A DNA stretch of 64,000 nucleotides from positions 1-64,000 of the forward strand of contig NZ_NLFK01000009.1 in the NCBI RefSeq assembly GCF_002263215.1, in the 5' to 3' direction. The stretch is from Actinobacillus seminis. Lineage in GTDB: Bacteria > Pseudomonadota > Gammaproteobacteria > Enterobacterales > Pasteurellaceae. Below are positions 47,919-57,220 of this stretch, piece after piece; positions within the stretch are counted from its first letter, which is position 1; the number at the start of each line of letters is the position of its first letter. The notes under the pieces were generated by a model. That model was not told the DNA's origin. It searched no databases and saw nothing but the letters and a program-made list of their open reading frames with translations. The position numbers were made by a program, and so were the translations under genes.

Positions 47919-49661
47919 TTAGAGTAATTTTTTAATGCCGTTCCAAATCCAATTGTTGTTCGTCTTTTTAGCTTCTACATGTCTAAATAACGACATGTTC
48001 CCGCCCTTAGAATCAACGTAATCACTACTTACACCTTCGCTTGATATGATTTCAATTAGCAGCTTGAATAGATTCTCATCTCGACTATAAACGTCACCTT
48101 CGCCTGATAGGAATTGTTGAATGTTTTTAGGTTCGTAAACCGCGCTACTAAAGCCTGAGTTTTCTTTTTCATTTCTCGCAGGAAAACTTAGTACAAAAAA
48201 TGTTCTTTGTTGCATATCTACTCGTAATATTAACACTACGGCTGGATAGTATTGTTCCAGAGAATCAAGGATTTCTTCTAATGAAACTAACGTAATTTTA
48301 TCGCTTTCGTTAAACCCCAGTTTAGGTGTGTACCAATAGACCGTAGCACTTTGTTCGTTGCGTAGGCGTTTAGCGTGTTCCCAAACAGTATCGAGGCGTG
48401 ATTTACCTTCGATTTCATTCGTGCTTGGAATATCGTAGAAACAGTTAGCAATACCTGTATTACCTGTTTTCCCTTGTTTCTCACCTACACCGTAATTTTC
48501 TGGTGCATCGTAGTTTAAGAATTTAATTTTGCCACCTTTTTCAGCTTCTTGAACAAGCTGAATACGGTTAATCGCTCTCTCTTCGCCGAGTAATTTCAGA
48601 TGTTCAATAACATCAGCCATCACAAGGTTATTCACGTTATCTAATGCAATGTCGAGCTTTTCAAGTTCGTGTTCTCGTTTTCTCGTTCTGTATTGAGGTT
48701 CACCGCCTTTTTGCCCCTTACTATTTTTACTTGTTTTTATTGCAGAATGGTAATAAAGGTGAATTGACTCACCTTGTGGTTGGCTAATCCCTGTAATTTG
48801 GCAGCAAAGCACTGAATTTCCTAACTCAACACCATAGAATGAAAGCATGATTGGTTTGTCGTGCCAACAAGAAATACGATAGTGCGGTTTTTCTTGACCT
48901 TTAGAAAAGATGATTTTAGTCGTTATATCTTTTACGACTGTTTTTGTGTAAGCGTCATATTTCAAGTGATAAAGAAACACCGCGTCTTTCGTGGAAAAGT
49001 TATTCGGTACGAACACGCCTTTTTCTTTGAAAAATTCATTCAGGTGTAATTTCTTCTCAACCTTACTCCAGTTGTCTGTAATCAAGATGCGTTTTAGCTC
49101 GCTCGAATAACCATAGTGAGCCATAAAAAAGTGTAGTGGATGAACAATATAAGACTTACTATCACCCTCAGGCTTAATAATGAGTAACTGATTTCCATCT
49201 CTTTTAAATGTTTTCAAATAAGCTGAATGAACGTATTTGTCCGCTTCAAATGGATGAGATTCCTTATTTATCCAAAGTGGCTCATAGGTTAATCCCTCAC
49301 TCTTTGAAAAGGTAACTTTAAACTCTTTAAGTTTAAACTTATATTTCGACTCACCATTCTGCCAAATACTGCCGAATGGAACTTTATGCAGGTAGTTGAT
49401 AGGTAAAGCAATCTTAAAGAAACTTTGGCATTCTTCGCCGGTATTCTTGTTTATATAGGTGGGATTGGTTAAATTGATAAAAGTGACTTCAACAAGCGTT
49501 TTAGATTTATCTAGCGAAAGACGGTTTTCATACCAAGTGGCAACATATTCATTGTCTTTATAGCAACATCCGCCAAGTAGTCCACCCTCAAAATACTTCT
49601 CTAAATTAAACGAACAACAGCAGCGAACTCTCTCTAAATTATTCTCATTGAAATATGACAT
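47919..49661 (-). CDS. Orphan protein of 580 residues, family not recognised
   Basis: This is the only intact gene in the accessory islet. It starts with a Cys-rich segment ('RVRCCCSF' and 'GGCCYKD', residues 12-34). It has a central region with 'SYIVHPLHFFMAHYGYSSEL', a basic, charged linker ('GEPQYRTRKREHELEKLD', about residues 325-343), an acidic-helical stretch, and a mixed beta C-terminus ('AVVLILRVDMQQRTFFVLSF' and 'SLFRHVEAKKTNNNWIWNG'). No signal peptide or membrane helix is seen. The order 'IP/HPL..F' middle, basic linker and beta-rich end loosely recalls TnsE of Tn7, but residue matches are too weak to assert this. Direct repeats upstream (49726-49759) add to that idea. Codon use is AT-rich, suggesting transfer. 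Confidence 0.6.
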   Translation of the reverse strand: MSYFNENNLERVRCCCSFNLEKYFEGGLLGGCCYKDNEYVATWYENRLSLDKSKTLVEVTFINLTNPTYINKNTGEECQSFFKIALPINYLHKVPFGSIWQNGESKYKFKLKEFKVTFSKSEGLTYEPLWINKESHPFEADKYVHSAYLKTFKRDGNQLLIIKPEGDSKSYIVHPLHFFMAHYGYSSELKRILITDNWSKVEKKLHLNEFFKEKGVFVPNNFSTKDAVFLYHLKYDAYTKTVVKDITTKIIFSKGQEKPHYRISCWHDKPIMLSFYGVELGNSVLCCQITGISQPQGESIHLYYHSAIKTSKNSKGQKGGEPQYRTRKREHELEKLDIALDNVNNLVMADVIEHLKLLGEERAINRIQLVQEAEKGGKIKFLNYDAPENYGVGEKQGKTGNTGIANCFYDIPSTNEIEGKSRLDTVWEHAKRLRNEQSATVYWYTPKLGFNESDKITLVSLEEILDSLEQYYPAVVLILRVDMQQRTFFVLSFPARNEKENSGFSSAVYEPKNIQQFLSGEGDVYSRDENLFKLLIEIISSEGVSSDYVDSKGGNMSLFRHVEAKKTNNNWIWNGIKKLL

Positions 49662-49725
49662 AATTCACTTTCTTTTCAGTCACTTAAACAGGTAAGTAGA
49701 TTATAAATGATTTGATTTATAAGGC

Positions 49726-49759
49726 GACAATTATTTGTATCGTTTGACAGTTATTTGTA
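49726..49759. repeat. Two 14-bp direct repeats at exactly 20-bp spacing
   Basis: GACAATTATTTGTA (49726-49739) and GACAGTTATTTGTA (49746-49759) differ at one base. They lie 65-98 bases upstream of the orphan gene start and end a few bases before haemagglutinin-like sequence resumes. The plus strand then reads TTTTAACA, so the minus strand has TGTTAAAA, a TGT terminus like those of Tn7-type elements. They may be transposase-binding sites at an element end or operators of the orphan gene. Confidence 0.55.
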
Positions 49760-49769
49760 ATTTTAACAC

Positions 49770-50450
49770 CATCAACATTGCCGGCTTGTACATTCGTCAT
49801 ATTGTGTTCATAACGCGAAATTATGGTAGTTTTACTAAAGAGTCCTTTTTCCGTTGATTTATACGAATTTGGGTTAAATCTCGGTTAACAATAACGGTCG
49901 AATTATTGGCTTGAATACTTCCTTGTAATGCTTGGGCTTCAATCCTGTTCGCAGAAGTTTGGGCGTTATCCAAGTTCACGTCTTGGGCATTGACTTGAAT
50001 TTTCCCTGAAGCAAGATTTTTACCTTGCGACTTTTTCTGTTGTTTTAACCGAAATGGTTTTACCCTGTGCAGAAGCCGGTACAAGGGAGCGAACCTCGCC
50101 TTGTGCAGTATCTTTAATATCCACACCGGCGGCAATCAATGATGATGTTGAAGCAGTTACTTTAGGTACAAGATAAGTAATATTACCTTTTGCAAGGCTT
50201 TTCGCCTTGTTAGCTAATTTGTTTGTTGGCTTGTTTTTGAATATTGCCCGAGCGAGCAACAATCGAACTGTTTTGTTGAATATCGGCTTTTGTAGAAAAC
50301 TGAATATCGCCTGAACGGTTTTCGATTTTGCCACGGTTTTCAATGCCTTTTATTCCCGTAAACTGGACATTTTTTGTGCATTGAGCGTCCCTATATTCAC
50401 AATCCTCCCCTGACTATCAATTTTTAAAGTGTCTATAACCAATCTTATTC
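49770..50450 (-). pseudogene. Filamentous haemagglutinin fragment with several frameshifts
   Basis: Minus-strand frames in turn encode 'LKIDSQGRIVNIGTLNAQ', then 'GIENRGKIENRSGDIQFSTK', 'GNITYLVPKVTASTSSLIAA', 'GVDIKDTAQGEVRSLVPAS' and 'SGKIQVNAQDVNLDNAQTSA'. These are repeat strands of an FhaB-type adhesin. At least three frame changes separate them, the first at an A6 run where seven would be in frame (about 50372-50377). There is no start, signal or TPS domain. It belongs to the same protein family as the gene at the left edge of the window, but to a different part of it. Confidence 0.75.
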
Positions 50451-50472
50451 ACAATATACCCATCATTTACTA

Positions 50473-51564
50473 TTAGCTCACCTGAATAAGCACGTCGTTT
50501 TCTGTTTCTTTATCTAACAGCCGACCGACTTCGATTAATTGGATACCATCTTCTTCCGCCATTGTTTTGACTTGCTGTTCCGCTTCCGGTTTGACAGCAA
50601 TTAATAAACCGCCGGAAGTTTGCGGATCACAAAGTACCGCTTTTTGCAGATCTGTCATTGAACTGATCTTATGCCCATAACTATCGAAGTTACGTTCTGT
50701 TCCCCCCGGTACACAACCTTTTTCGATATAGCGCTCGACCCCATCTAATGTCTTGATTTTGCTAAAATATACTTCTGCTTGTAAGTTGGATCCCTCGCAA
50801 ATCTCGCTTAAATGTCCCAATAAACCAAAACCGGTCACATCCGTCATGGCAGTTACCGCATCCAATTCAGCAAATCGGCTGCCAATACTGTTCATTTTGC
50901 ACATAGTTTCTGTTGCTAAACCTTGATGCGCCACTTTTAATTTACCTTTTTTCTCAGCGGTCGTTAATATGCCGATACCTAAAGGTTTGGTTAAAAATAA
51001 TTTACAGCCAGCTCGTGCTGAGTTGTTTTTCTTCACTTTTTCCGTACTGATCACCCCTGTAACTGCCAAGCCGAAAATCGGTTCCGGAGCATCAATAGAA
51101 TGCCCACCGGCAAGCGCGATCCCCGCTTGTTGGCAAGCAAAACGTCCACCATCCACAATACGCTGCGCCACTTCCGCAGGCAGCACTTTAATAGGAAAAC
51201 CTAACACCGCAATTGCCATAATCGGTTTACCGCCCATGGCAAAAATATCACTAATTGCATTGGTGGCGGCAATTCGTCCAAAATCAAAAGGATCATCAAC
51301 AATTGGCATAAAAAAGTCAGTGGTACTAATGATCCCAATACCATTACCAATATCATAAACTGCGGCATCATCTTTCGTTTCGTTACCCACTAACAAATGT
51401 GGATCAACAAATTTCTCCAAGTTGGAATGCAAAATCGTTTCTAATGCTTTAGGCGAAATTTTACAACCACAACCGGCGCCATGACTGTATTGGGTCAAGC
51501 GAATCGTATGGGCAACGGTCTTATTTAATTCACTTTGAATATCTTGTAGCTCTTCATTTTGCAT
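50473..51564 (-). CDS. selD: Selenide, water dikinase
   Basis: SelD makes selenophosphate from selenide and ATP for selenocysteine and selenouridine synthesis. The 363-residue protein has the glycine-rich N-terminal '[17 protein letters not shown]' with the catalytic Cys (the position that is selenocysteine in some Haemophilus relatives; here Cys, encoded without UGA). The AIRS-type ATP domain motifs '[20 protein letters not shown]', '[18 protein letters not shown]' and '[11 protein letters not shown]' follow. The start has AAGGAG six bases upstream. It is monocistronic. Confidence 0.96.
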   Translation of the reverse strand: MQNEELQDIQSELNKTVAHTIRLTQYSHGAGCGCKISPKALETILHSNLEKFVDPHLLVGNETKDDAAVYDIGNGIGIISTTDFFMPIVDDPFDFGRIAATNAISDIFAMGGKPIMAIAVLGFPIKVLPAEVAQRIVDGGRFACQQAGIALAGGHSIDAPEPIFGLAVTGVISTEKVKKNNSARAGCKLFLTKPLGIGILTTAEKKGKLKVAHQGLATETMCKMNSIGSRFAELDAVTAMTDVTGFGLLGHLSEICEGSNLQAEVYFSKIKTLDGVERYIEKGCVPGGTERNFDSYGHKISSMTDLQKAVLCDPQTSGGLLIAVKPEAEQQVKTMAEEDGIQLIEVGRLLDKETENDVLIQVS

Positions 51565-51612
51565 AGCTTACTCCTTGTTGAATAGGATTATTTCATTATA
51601 CCGCTAATTCGG

Positions 51613-51654
51613 TAAAAGCGCGGTGCTTTTTTGGAAAGTTTTCCTCTGTTGTCA
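51613..51654. repeat. 42-bp dispersed repeat containing a degenerate uptake signal (copy 2)
   Basis: This is the partner of 27933-27974, ungapped, with the shared core TTTTTTGGAAAGTTTT. It lies about 50 bases upstream of selD. On the minus strand it opens with TTGACA, so a promoter role is possible. Confidence 0.6.
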
Positions 51655-51661
51655 ATCTGAT

Positions 51662-51688
51662 AAAAAAGGAGCATCGCAGCCCCTTTTC
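51662..51688 (-). terminator. Rho-independent terminator after nhaA
   Basis: On the minus strand AAGGGGC and GCTCCTT pair with one G-U, with a six-base loop, followed by TTTTT. It lies just after the nhaA stop codon. Confidence 0.7.
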
Positions 51689-51693
51689 TCATC

Positions 51694-52887
51694 TTACTGT
51701 ACCACATTCACTTTCGCCTCCACAGATGAGGAAGTAAACATTTTTAATAATAAATAACCGATCGCCGCCGATAATCCCGAACCGATTAAAATCCCAAGGC
51801 GGGCAAATGCAGTCGTCTCACTTCCGCCCTCACCACCAAATGCCAGTCCGGCAAGGAACATGGACATAGTGAAACCAATTCCACAAAGTACCGCTACTGC
51901 AAAAATTTGTTTAAAATTAATACCTTGTGGTAATTTAGCCAGCTTGAATTTCACCGATAAATAACTAAACAAAAATACGCCGATTGGTTTTCCTAATAAT
52001 AAACCTAATGCCACGCCCAGGGTTAATGGGGAAGTTAAAGTGTCTAATCCCATACCGGCTAAGCTCACCCCCGCATTGGAGAAAGCGAAAAACGGTAAAA
52101 TAAAAAACGAACACCAAGGTGCTAAGGCGTGTTCCAAATCATGCAACGGTTTGGCTCCACGTCGTGCTTTCAGCGGTACACAAAAACCGATAATCACCCC
52201 GGCAAGGGTGGCGTGGACACCGGATTTCAGTACTGATGCCCACAACACGGTTCCTACCACCATATAAGCACTAATCGAACCGACGTTGCGCATATTCATC
52301 CCAATTAATACCATAATAGATATCGCTGCGGTAATTAACGCAGTGGTACTTAAATCATGCGAAAAGAACAAGGCAATGACCACAATCGCACCTAAGTCGT
52401 CGATGATCGCAAGTGCCAATAAGAAGATTTTCAGTGCAAAAGGAACCCGTTTACCTAACAGCGCCAATACTCCAAGTGCAAAAGCGATATCCGTTGCCAT
52501 TGGAATTGCCCAACCTTGCCGGAAATCCGGAAAATCATGATTGATAAACCAATAAACCAACGCCGGTACTACCATACCACCAAAGGCCCCCATTGCGGGG
52601 AAAATCGCTCGTTGATAACTGGAAATGGCACCTACCAGCAATTCTCGTTTCACTTCAAGTCCAACTAAAATGAAGAAAACTGCCATAAATCCATCATTCA
52701 CCCACATCAATAATGGTTTGTTAATACTAAAGGCACCAATTTGAATGACCACCGGAAGATCAAGAAAATCAAAATAGAAATGACTTAATGGCGTATTCGC
52801 CAACAAAATTGCCAACGCAGCAAAAGCTAATAACAATACCCCGCTCGCTGCTTCCAGCTTCATAAAATACTTTATATATTGAACCAT
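51694..52887 (-). CDS. nhaA: Na+/H+ antiporter NhaA
   Basis: NhaA exports sodium in exchange for two protons and controls pH and salt tolerance. The 397-residue protein has twelve membrane segments. The key double Asp is in '[18 protein letters not shown]' near residues 160-177, and helix II to IV motifs '[21 protein letters not shown]' and '[16 protein letters not shown]' are intact, as is the Lys of helix X in '[13 protein letters not shown]'. A strong GGGAGG site lies before the start. Confidence 0.96.
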   Translation of the reverse strand: MVQYIKYFMKLEAASGVLLLAFAALAILLANTPLSHFYFDFLDLPVVIQIGAFSINKPLLMWVNDGFMAVFFILVGLEVKRELLVGAISSYQRAIFPAMGAFGGMVVPALVYWFINHDFPDFRQGWAIPMATDIAFALGVLALLGKRVPFALKIFLLALAIIDDLGAIVVIALFFSHDLSTTALITAAISIMVLIGMNMRNVGSISAYMVVGTVLWASVLKSGVHATLAGVIIGFCVPLKARRGAKPLHDLEHALAPWCSFFILPFFAFSNAGVSLAGMGLDTLTSPLTLGVALGLLLGKPIGVFLFSYLSVKFKLAKLPQGINFKQIFAVAVLCGIGFTMSMFLAGLAFGGEGGSETTAFARLGILIGSGLSAAIGYLLLKMFTSSSVEAKVNVVQ

Positions 52888-53075
52888 TTACCCTCCCAAA
52901 AACAAAAGATAAAGAATATAAGTGCATGATTTACTTTGTTTTAACATAAATAACTTAGCTTGGTCAAGGTAAATAGGAAAATCTCGCAAAGGAGCAAGGA
53001 AAAATGATGCAATAAACCAAATTAAATAAAAAAATAAGAATAAAAGGGCGGTCTTTTTTTCTTCAAATTTCTTTC

Positions 53076-53110
53076 ATAAAAAAGCCACTAAACTCTCATT
53101 TAGTGGCTTT
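53076..53110 (-). terminator. Rho-independent terminator of the lipoprotein gene
   Basis: A 12-bp perfect stem AAAGCCACTAAA / TTTAGTGGCTTT with a six-base loop is followed on the minus strand by TTTTTTA. It lies 16 bases after the gene's stop. The remaining 170 bases up to nhaA hold no gene. Confidence 0.88.
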
Positions 53111-53125
53111 CTATCTCATGAACGA

Positions 53126-53599
53126 TTATTGTTTTTTATTAAATTTTTCCGTTAATTCACTTTTTAATTTTAACACTTCTTGGGAGCTTTTAACCGTATC
53201 TTCTGTTTTTTTCTGAACAGCAGCGATTTTTTCCGGTGATTGCTCTGGGTTACGTAGCAATTCGATGCCATCTTGAACTAATGAAGACGATAACTTTAGG
53301 GTTTCTTGCATTTTAGTTTTTAGTGCTTTTATTTCATCATTTTTTACTTCAACTGCATCAAGGCTTTGCTTAATTTTAGTGATATTATCATTAAATTCTT
53401 TTGCTGCTTGTTCAATTTGAGCTAAGTCGCCACTTGTCATTTTCTTTTGAAAATCCGCTAGGAATGTAGCTTGCGCTTGTTGATTAGCGATACTCCAATC
53501 TTCTAATTTTTTTAGCTCCGCCGCCGGATCAGTTTTATTACAAGCGACTAAAAAAAGAGCAAATAAAAGCGTTGCTCCAATCTTAAATAATTTATTCAT
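53126..53599 (-). CDS. Small helical lipoprotein of unknown function
   Basis: This 157-residue protein has a lipoprotein signal with lipobox 'LFLVAC' (Cys20). The mature part is almost entirely predicted helix, rich in Lys, Glu and Gln with heptad-like spacing ('SGDLAQIEQAAKEFNDNITK', 'NDEIKALKTKMQETLKLSSS'), consistent with a coiled coil anchored in the outer membrane. I do not recognise a named family. Similar short lipoproteins occur in Haemophilus relatives. The start has AAGGA. It is monocistronic with its own terminator. Confidence 0.75.
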   Translation of the reverse strand: MNKLFKIGATLLFALFLVACNKTDPAAELKKLEDWSIANQQAQATFLADFQKKMTSGDLAQIEQAAKEFNDNITKIKQSLDAVEVKNDEIKALKTKMQETLKLSSSLVQDGIELLRNPEQSPEKIAAVQKKTEDTVKSSQEVLKLKSELTEKFNKKQ

Positions 53600-53686
53600 T
53601 TCATTTTCCTTAAATATTAGTTAAATTTCATCATTCTACATGACGAGACACATTTTACCTTGTGATATATGCTTTGCCAAGTTGTC

Positions 53687-54838
53687 TTATGAAAAACTTT
53701 GTAAAAACTTTAATAATTGCACACCAAACTCTCTTCTCCAGCCACAGAGTAATTTCGGTAAGCAGTTAGGATCTTGTTGTTTTATCCAAACCCAACGCAG
53801 CAAACTTTCCAAACTTTTCTTACTAGCAAGTGTTTCAGGTGCCAGCGTCGGCGGTACCATATCTTTGACTTTCCGTTGCAATAACTTGATCGCGCGTTTA
53901 TAACGGGGATCATCAGAGATTCGATTGATCACCGGCGGATAATCTGCCATATTAATTCGTTTCATTTGCTCCAAAATTTGTAGCATTTTTTTACCGTGAA
54001 TTCGCACTTCTTGCACACTTAGTCCAATTTCTAATAACGCAGAAGTATTTTTGGGATTATATTTGGCTACTAACCATAAATTTTCGCCTTTCACAACAAA
54101 ATTCAAGGCTAAATTACGTTTTATCGCTTCTTCTTGACGCCATTTTGCCAACAATTTTAAGCGCATTAATTCTTCCGAACTCAATCTCCAAACATTAGGA
54201 ATAGTTAAATACGCATTTTCAGTATCTTTGCCTCGTTCACGTTTATGCAATAAATTTTCGCAATCATATTCCACCGCATTTTGCCATGGCGTTTGGCTTA
54301 ACGCTTGTTGCATACGCACATAAAGCGGTAATAAATACCGCACATCAGCGGCGGCATAATAAAGTTGGGTATCGGATAAAGGACGTGCAAGCCAATCTGT
54401 TCTTGACGCGCCTTTATCCATTTCCAGAGCAAAATAATGTTTCAATAAACTCGCCAATCCGACAGAATTGCCTAGTCCTAAAAAGGCGGCGGCAATTTGC
54501 GTATCAAACATTGGTGTGGGATTTTGTTGAAAATAATGCTGAAATACTTCCAGATCTTCGCTGCCGGCATGTAATACCTTGACGACTTGAGGATTTGCCA
54601 ATAAATGGATAAAAGGTGAAAAATCATCAATATCATTGGGATCAATCAAACTGACTTGCTCTCCATCATATAATTGGATCAAGCCTAATTGCGCATAATA
54701 GGTACGAGTGCGCACAAATTCCGTGTCTAACGCGATCGCACTTTTACGTTCCGCTTGCAAGCATACGTCATACAAATCTTGATTGGAGGAAATGACGACA
54801 AAGTGCGGTGGATTTTCAAGTTCTTTTTTATTGGTCAT
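53687..54838 (-). CDS. rnd: Ribonuclease D
   Basis: RNase D is a 3'-5' exoribonuclease that matures tRNA 3' ends. The 383-residue protein carries the DEDD exonuclease motifs: 'IALDTEFVRTRTY' near residue 36, 'VLHAGSEDLEVF', 'DTQIAAAFLGLG', and 'YYAAADVRYLLPLY'. HRDC domains follow (about residues 210-383). It is the last gene of the yoaA-tsaB-slp-fadD-rnd series, the same order as in E. coli. A hairpin at 54894-54913 separates it from fadD. Confidence 0.95.
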   Translation of the reverse strand: MTNKKELENPPHFVVISSNQDLYDVCLQAERKSAIALDTEFVRTRTYYAQLGLIQLYDGEQVSLIDPNDIDDFSPFIHLLANPQVVKVLHAGSEDLEVFQHYFQQNPTPMFDTQIAAAFLGLGNSVGLASLLKHYFALEMDKGASRTDWLARPLSDTQLYYAAADVRYLLPLYVRMQQALSQTPWQNAVEYDCENLLHKRERGKDTENAYLTIPNVWRLSSEELMRLKLLAKWRQEEAIKRNLALNFVVKGENLWLVAKYNPKNTSALLEIGLSVQEVRIHGKKMLQILEQMKRINMADYPPVINRISDDPRYKRAIKLLQRKVKDMVPPTLAPETLASKKSLESLLRWVWIKQQDPNCLPKLLCGWRREFGVQLLKFLQSFS

Positions 54839-54893
54839 AAATGCTTATATGTAACTAAAATGCGATGAAATCAAAGTGAAAATTTAAATTAAC

Positions 54894-54913
54894 AGTGGGT
54901 CAAAAGACCCACT
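54894..54913 (-). terminator. Hairpin between fadD and rnd
   Basis: A perfect 8-bp stem AGTGGGTC / GACCCACT with a four-base loop lies directly after the fadD stop. The following minus-strand sequence is AT-rich but not a clean T run, so termination is probably partial. Confidence 0.55.
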
Positions 54914-54923
54914 ATTGATAAAA

Positions 54924-56612
54924 TTAAGCATTCGCTCGTTTTGCCAATTCTTCTTCACGTAATACGCGACGCAAAATTTTCCCCACATTGCTTTTTGGCA
55001 ATTCCTCTCGGAATTCAATATCTTTCGGTACCTTATAACCGGTTAAATGCTTGCGACAATGTTGTCGAATTTCATCGCGCGTCAGACTATCATCTTTTTT
55101 CACTACGTAAATTTTGATCGTTTCGCCTGATACTTCGTGTGGCATACCGATAGCCACCACTTCCGCCACTTTGTAATTTAACATTACCACATCTTCAATT
55201 TCGTTCGGATACACATTAAAACCGGACACAATGATCATGTCTTTTTTACGATCCACGATACGTAAAGTGTAATTTTCATCCATGATCACAATATCTCCCG
55301 TCGCCATCCAACCGTCTTTCAAAACTTCCGAAGTAGCTTCCGGACGTTGCCAATAGCCTTGCATCACTTGCTCACCTTTCACTAACAACTCGCCGGGTTC
55401 GCCTAATTTAGCTTCACTTCCGTCATCTTTGATGATGCGAATATCCGTATTCGGAACAGGCACGCCAATGGTTCCGTTATGTTTAACCACATTAATTGGG
55501 CAGGCGGCAATTAACGGGGAGCATTCCGTCATGCCATAGCCCTCAATAATATTACAGCCGGTTAACTCATGCCAACGCGTCGCAACAGATTGCTGAACAG
55601 CCATCCCGCCACCGACAGATAATTTTAATTGAGAAAAATCCACTTCTTTAAAGTTTTCGTTATTTAACAACGCATTAAATAAAGTATTTACGCCGGTTAG
55701 CGCCACAAAAGGGTATTTTTTCAACTCTTTGACAAAACCATCAATATCACGTGGATTGGTAATTAAAATACCAGTAATGCCTAATTCGATAAATAACAAG
55801 CAATTCACCGTCAGCGCGAAAACATGATATAACGGTAAGGCAATCACAGCGCTACGCTCTTTCGCACGGCTACCGATAAAAGGCTCCGCAATCCATTTAA
55901 CTTGGAAAACATTGGTAATGATATTACCATGAGACAACATAGCTCCTTTCGCTACACCCGTCGTACCGCCGGTATATTGCAAAAATGCCAATTCATCACG
56001 TTCCAATTGCGGCCGTACATATTGACGATGTTTACCAATCGCCAACACTTCACGAAACGTCACCGCATTCGGCAATTTATATTTGGGCACTAATTTTTTA
56101 ATATATTTCACCACAAAATTAACTAACGTACGTTTACCAAAGGATAGCTGATCGCCCATACGGGTTAAAATTACGTGTTTAACGTGGGTATTAAAGACGA
56201 CTTCTTCTAGAGTAGAAGCAAAGTTTGAAACCACTACAATCGCTTTCGCACCGCTATCTTGCAATTGATGTTCTAATTCGCGTGGCGTATAAAGCGGGTT
56301 CACATTTACCACCACTAACCCGGCTCGCAAAATGCCAAAAAGTGCGATTGGATATTGCAATAAATTCGGCATCATCAATGCCACCCGATCACCACGTTCC
56401 AGTTTTAATTCATTTTGTAAATACGCGGCGAACGCTCGGCTACGTTCTTCTAATTTACGAAAGGTCAACACCTGCCCCATATTAATATAGGCGGCACGAT
56501 CCGGGTGTTCAAAAATCGCCTTATCAAACATATCCAAAATACTGTCGTACATTGATGTATCAAGTTCTCTTGGAGCGCTTTCCGGATAATTTTTAAACCA
56601 AGGTTTTTCCAT
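54924..56612 (-). CDS. fadD: Long-chain fatty-acid-CoA ligase
   Basis: FadD activates imported long-chain fatty acids as CoA thioesters at the inner membrane. The 562-residue adenylating enzyme has the P-loop '[20 protein letters not shown]' near residue 212, '[14 protein letters not shown]', 'GWMATGDIV' and the FadD/FACS signature '[20 protein letters not shown]'. The start follows AAGGA. Gene order beside slp and rnd matches E. coli. Confidence 0.95.
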   Translation of the reverse strand: MEKPWFKNYPESAPRELDTSMYDSILDMFDKAIFEHPDRAAYINMGQVLTFRKLEERSRAFAAYLQNELKLERGDRVALMMPNLLQYPIALFGILRAGLVVVNVNPLYTPRELEHQLQDSGAKAIVVVSNFASTLEEVVFNTHVKHVILTRMGDQLSFGKRTLVNFVVKYIKKLVPKYKLPNAVTFREVLAIGKHRQYVRPQLERDELAFLQYTGGTTGVAKGAMLSHGNIITNVFQVKWIAEPFIGSRAKERSAVIALPLYHVFALTVNCLLFIELGITGILITNPRDIDGFVKELKKYPFVALTGVNTLFNALLNNENFKEVDFSQLKLSVGGGMAVQQSVATRWHELTGCNIIEGYGMTECSPLIAACPINVVKHNGTIGVPVPNTDIRIIKDDGSEAKLGEPGELLVKGEQVMQGYWQRPEATSEVLKDGWMATGDIVIMDENYTLRIVDRKKDMIIVSGFNVYPNEIEDVVMLNYKVAEVVAIGMPHEVSGETIKIYVVKKDDSLTRDEIRQHCRKHLTGYKVPKDIEFREELPKSNVGKILRRVLREEELAKRANA

Positions 56613-56666
56613 TGTTTTTCCTTATAAATAAAATAATTTGTGGCGATTTTACCACCTAAAATACAA

Positions 56667-57209
56667 TTAATACAAATAATAGCGCAAACGAGGCTCTTGC
56701 CGCCAAAAACGGGATGACCAACCAAATCGCCCATATCCCCACTTATCCCAATCGTCCGGTTCATAATAGTATTCCTGTACTAATTTCCAGCGTTTATAAT
56801 GAGTTACATCAACTACCGGATACCAATAATCCGCCTGATCAATTTTTCCTTTTTCTTGCTTAATTAATTTTCCGGCAACGGTAATAAATTGATCTTTTAA
56901 ATATTCCGGATCAATAAATCCCGGCAAATAGGCGACAAAACGCCCTTCAACAGTACCATCAATGGACGGTTTTGCCGAAAGACCACGCACAGGCAAACTC
57001 AATACTTCAATTTTTATCTGATCTTTCAACGCTATTGCCGACAAGACTTTACCGCCCAAACGCACCTCTTTGCATTGACATTCATAATCCGACGGTTCAA
57101 TCTTTTTCACGCTTTGAATCGTAAATTCATTGCGTTCCAATCCTAGTGGTGGCGCGATACAGGCGCTTAACCCACATACCATCACCACCATTAACCACAT
57201 TCGTTTCAT
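56667..57209 (-). CDS. Slp family outer-membrane lipoprotein (YeaY-like)
   Basis: This 180-residue protein has a lipoprotein signal ending 'VCGLSAC' (Cys17 from the start used here), followed by a Slp domain with 'YECQCKEVRLGGKVLSAIAL', 'GRFVAYLPGFIDPEYLKDQF' and 'PVVDVTHYKRW'. The C-terminus is Tyr/Arg/Trp-rich. The ATG at 57209 is seven bases after GGGG; the ATG at 57215 is too close to it. The E. coli homologues are starvation- or acid-induced lipoproteins. The position between tsaB and fadD equals that of yeaY. Confidence 0.9.
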   Translation of the reverse strand: MKRMWLMVVMVCGLSACIAPPLGLERNEFTIQSVKKIEPSDYECQCKEVRLGGKVLSAIALKDQIKIEVLSLPVRGLSAKPSIDGTVEGRFVAYLPGFIDPEYLKDQFITVAGKLIKQEKGKIDQADYWYPVVDVTHYKRWKLVQEYYYEPDDWDKWGYGRFGWSSRFWRQEPRLRYYLY

Positions 57210-57220
57210 AAGCATTCCCC

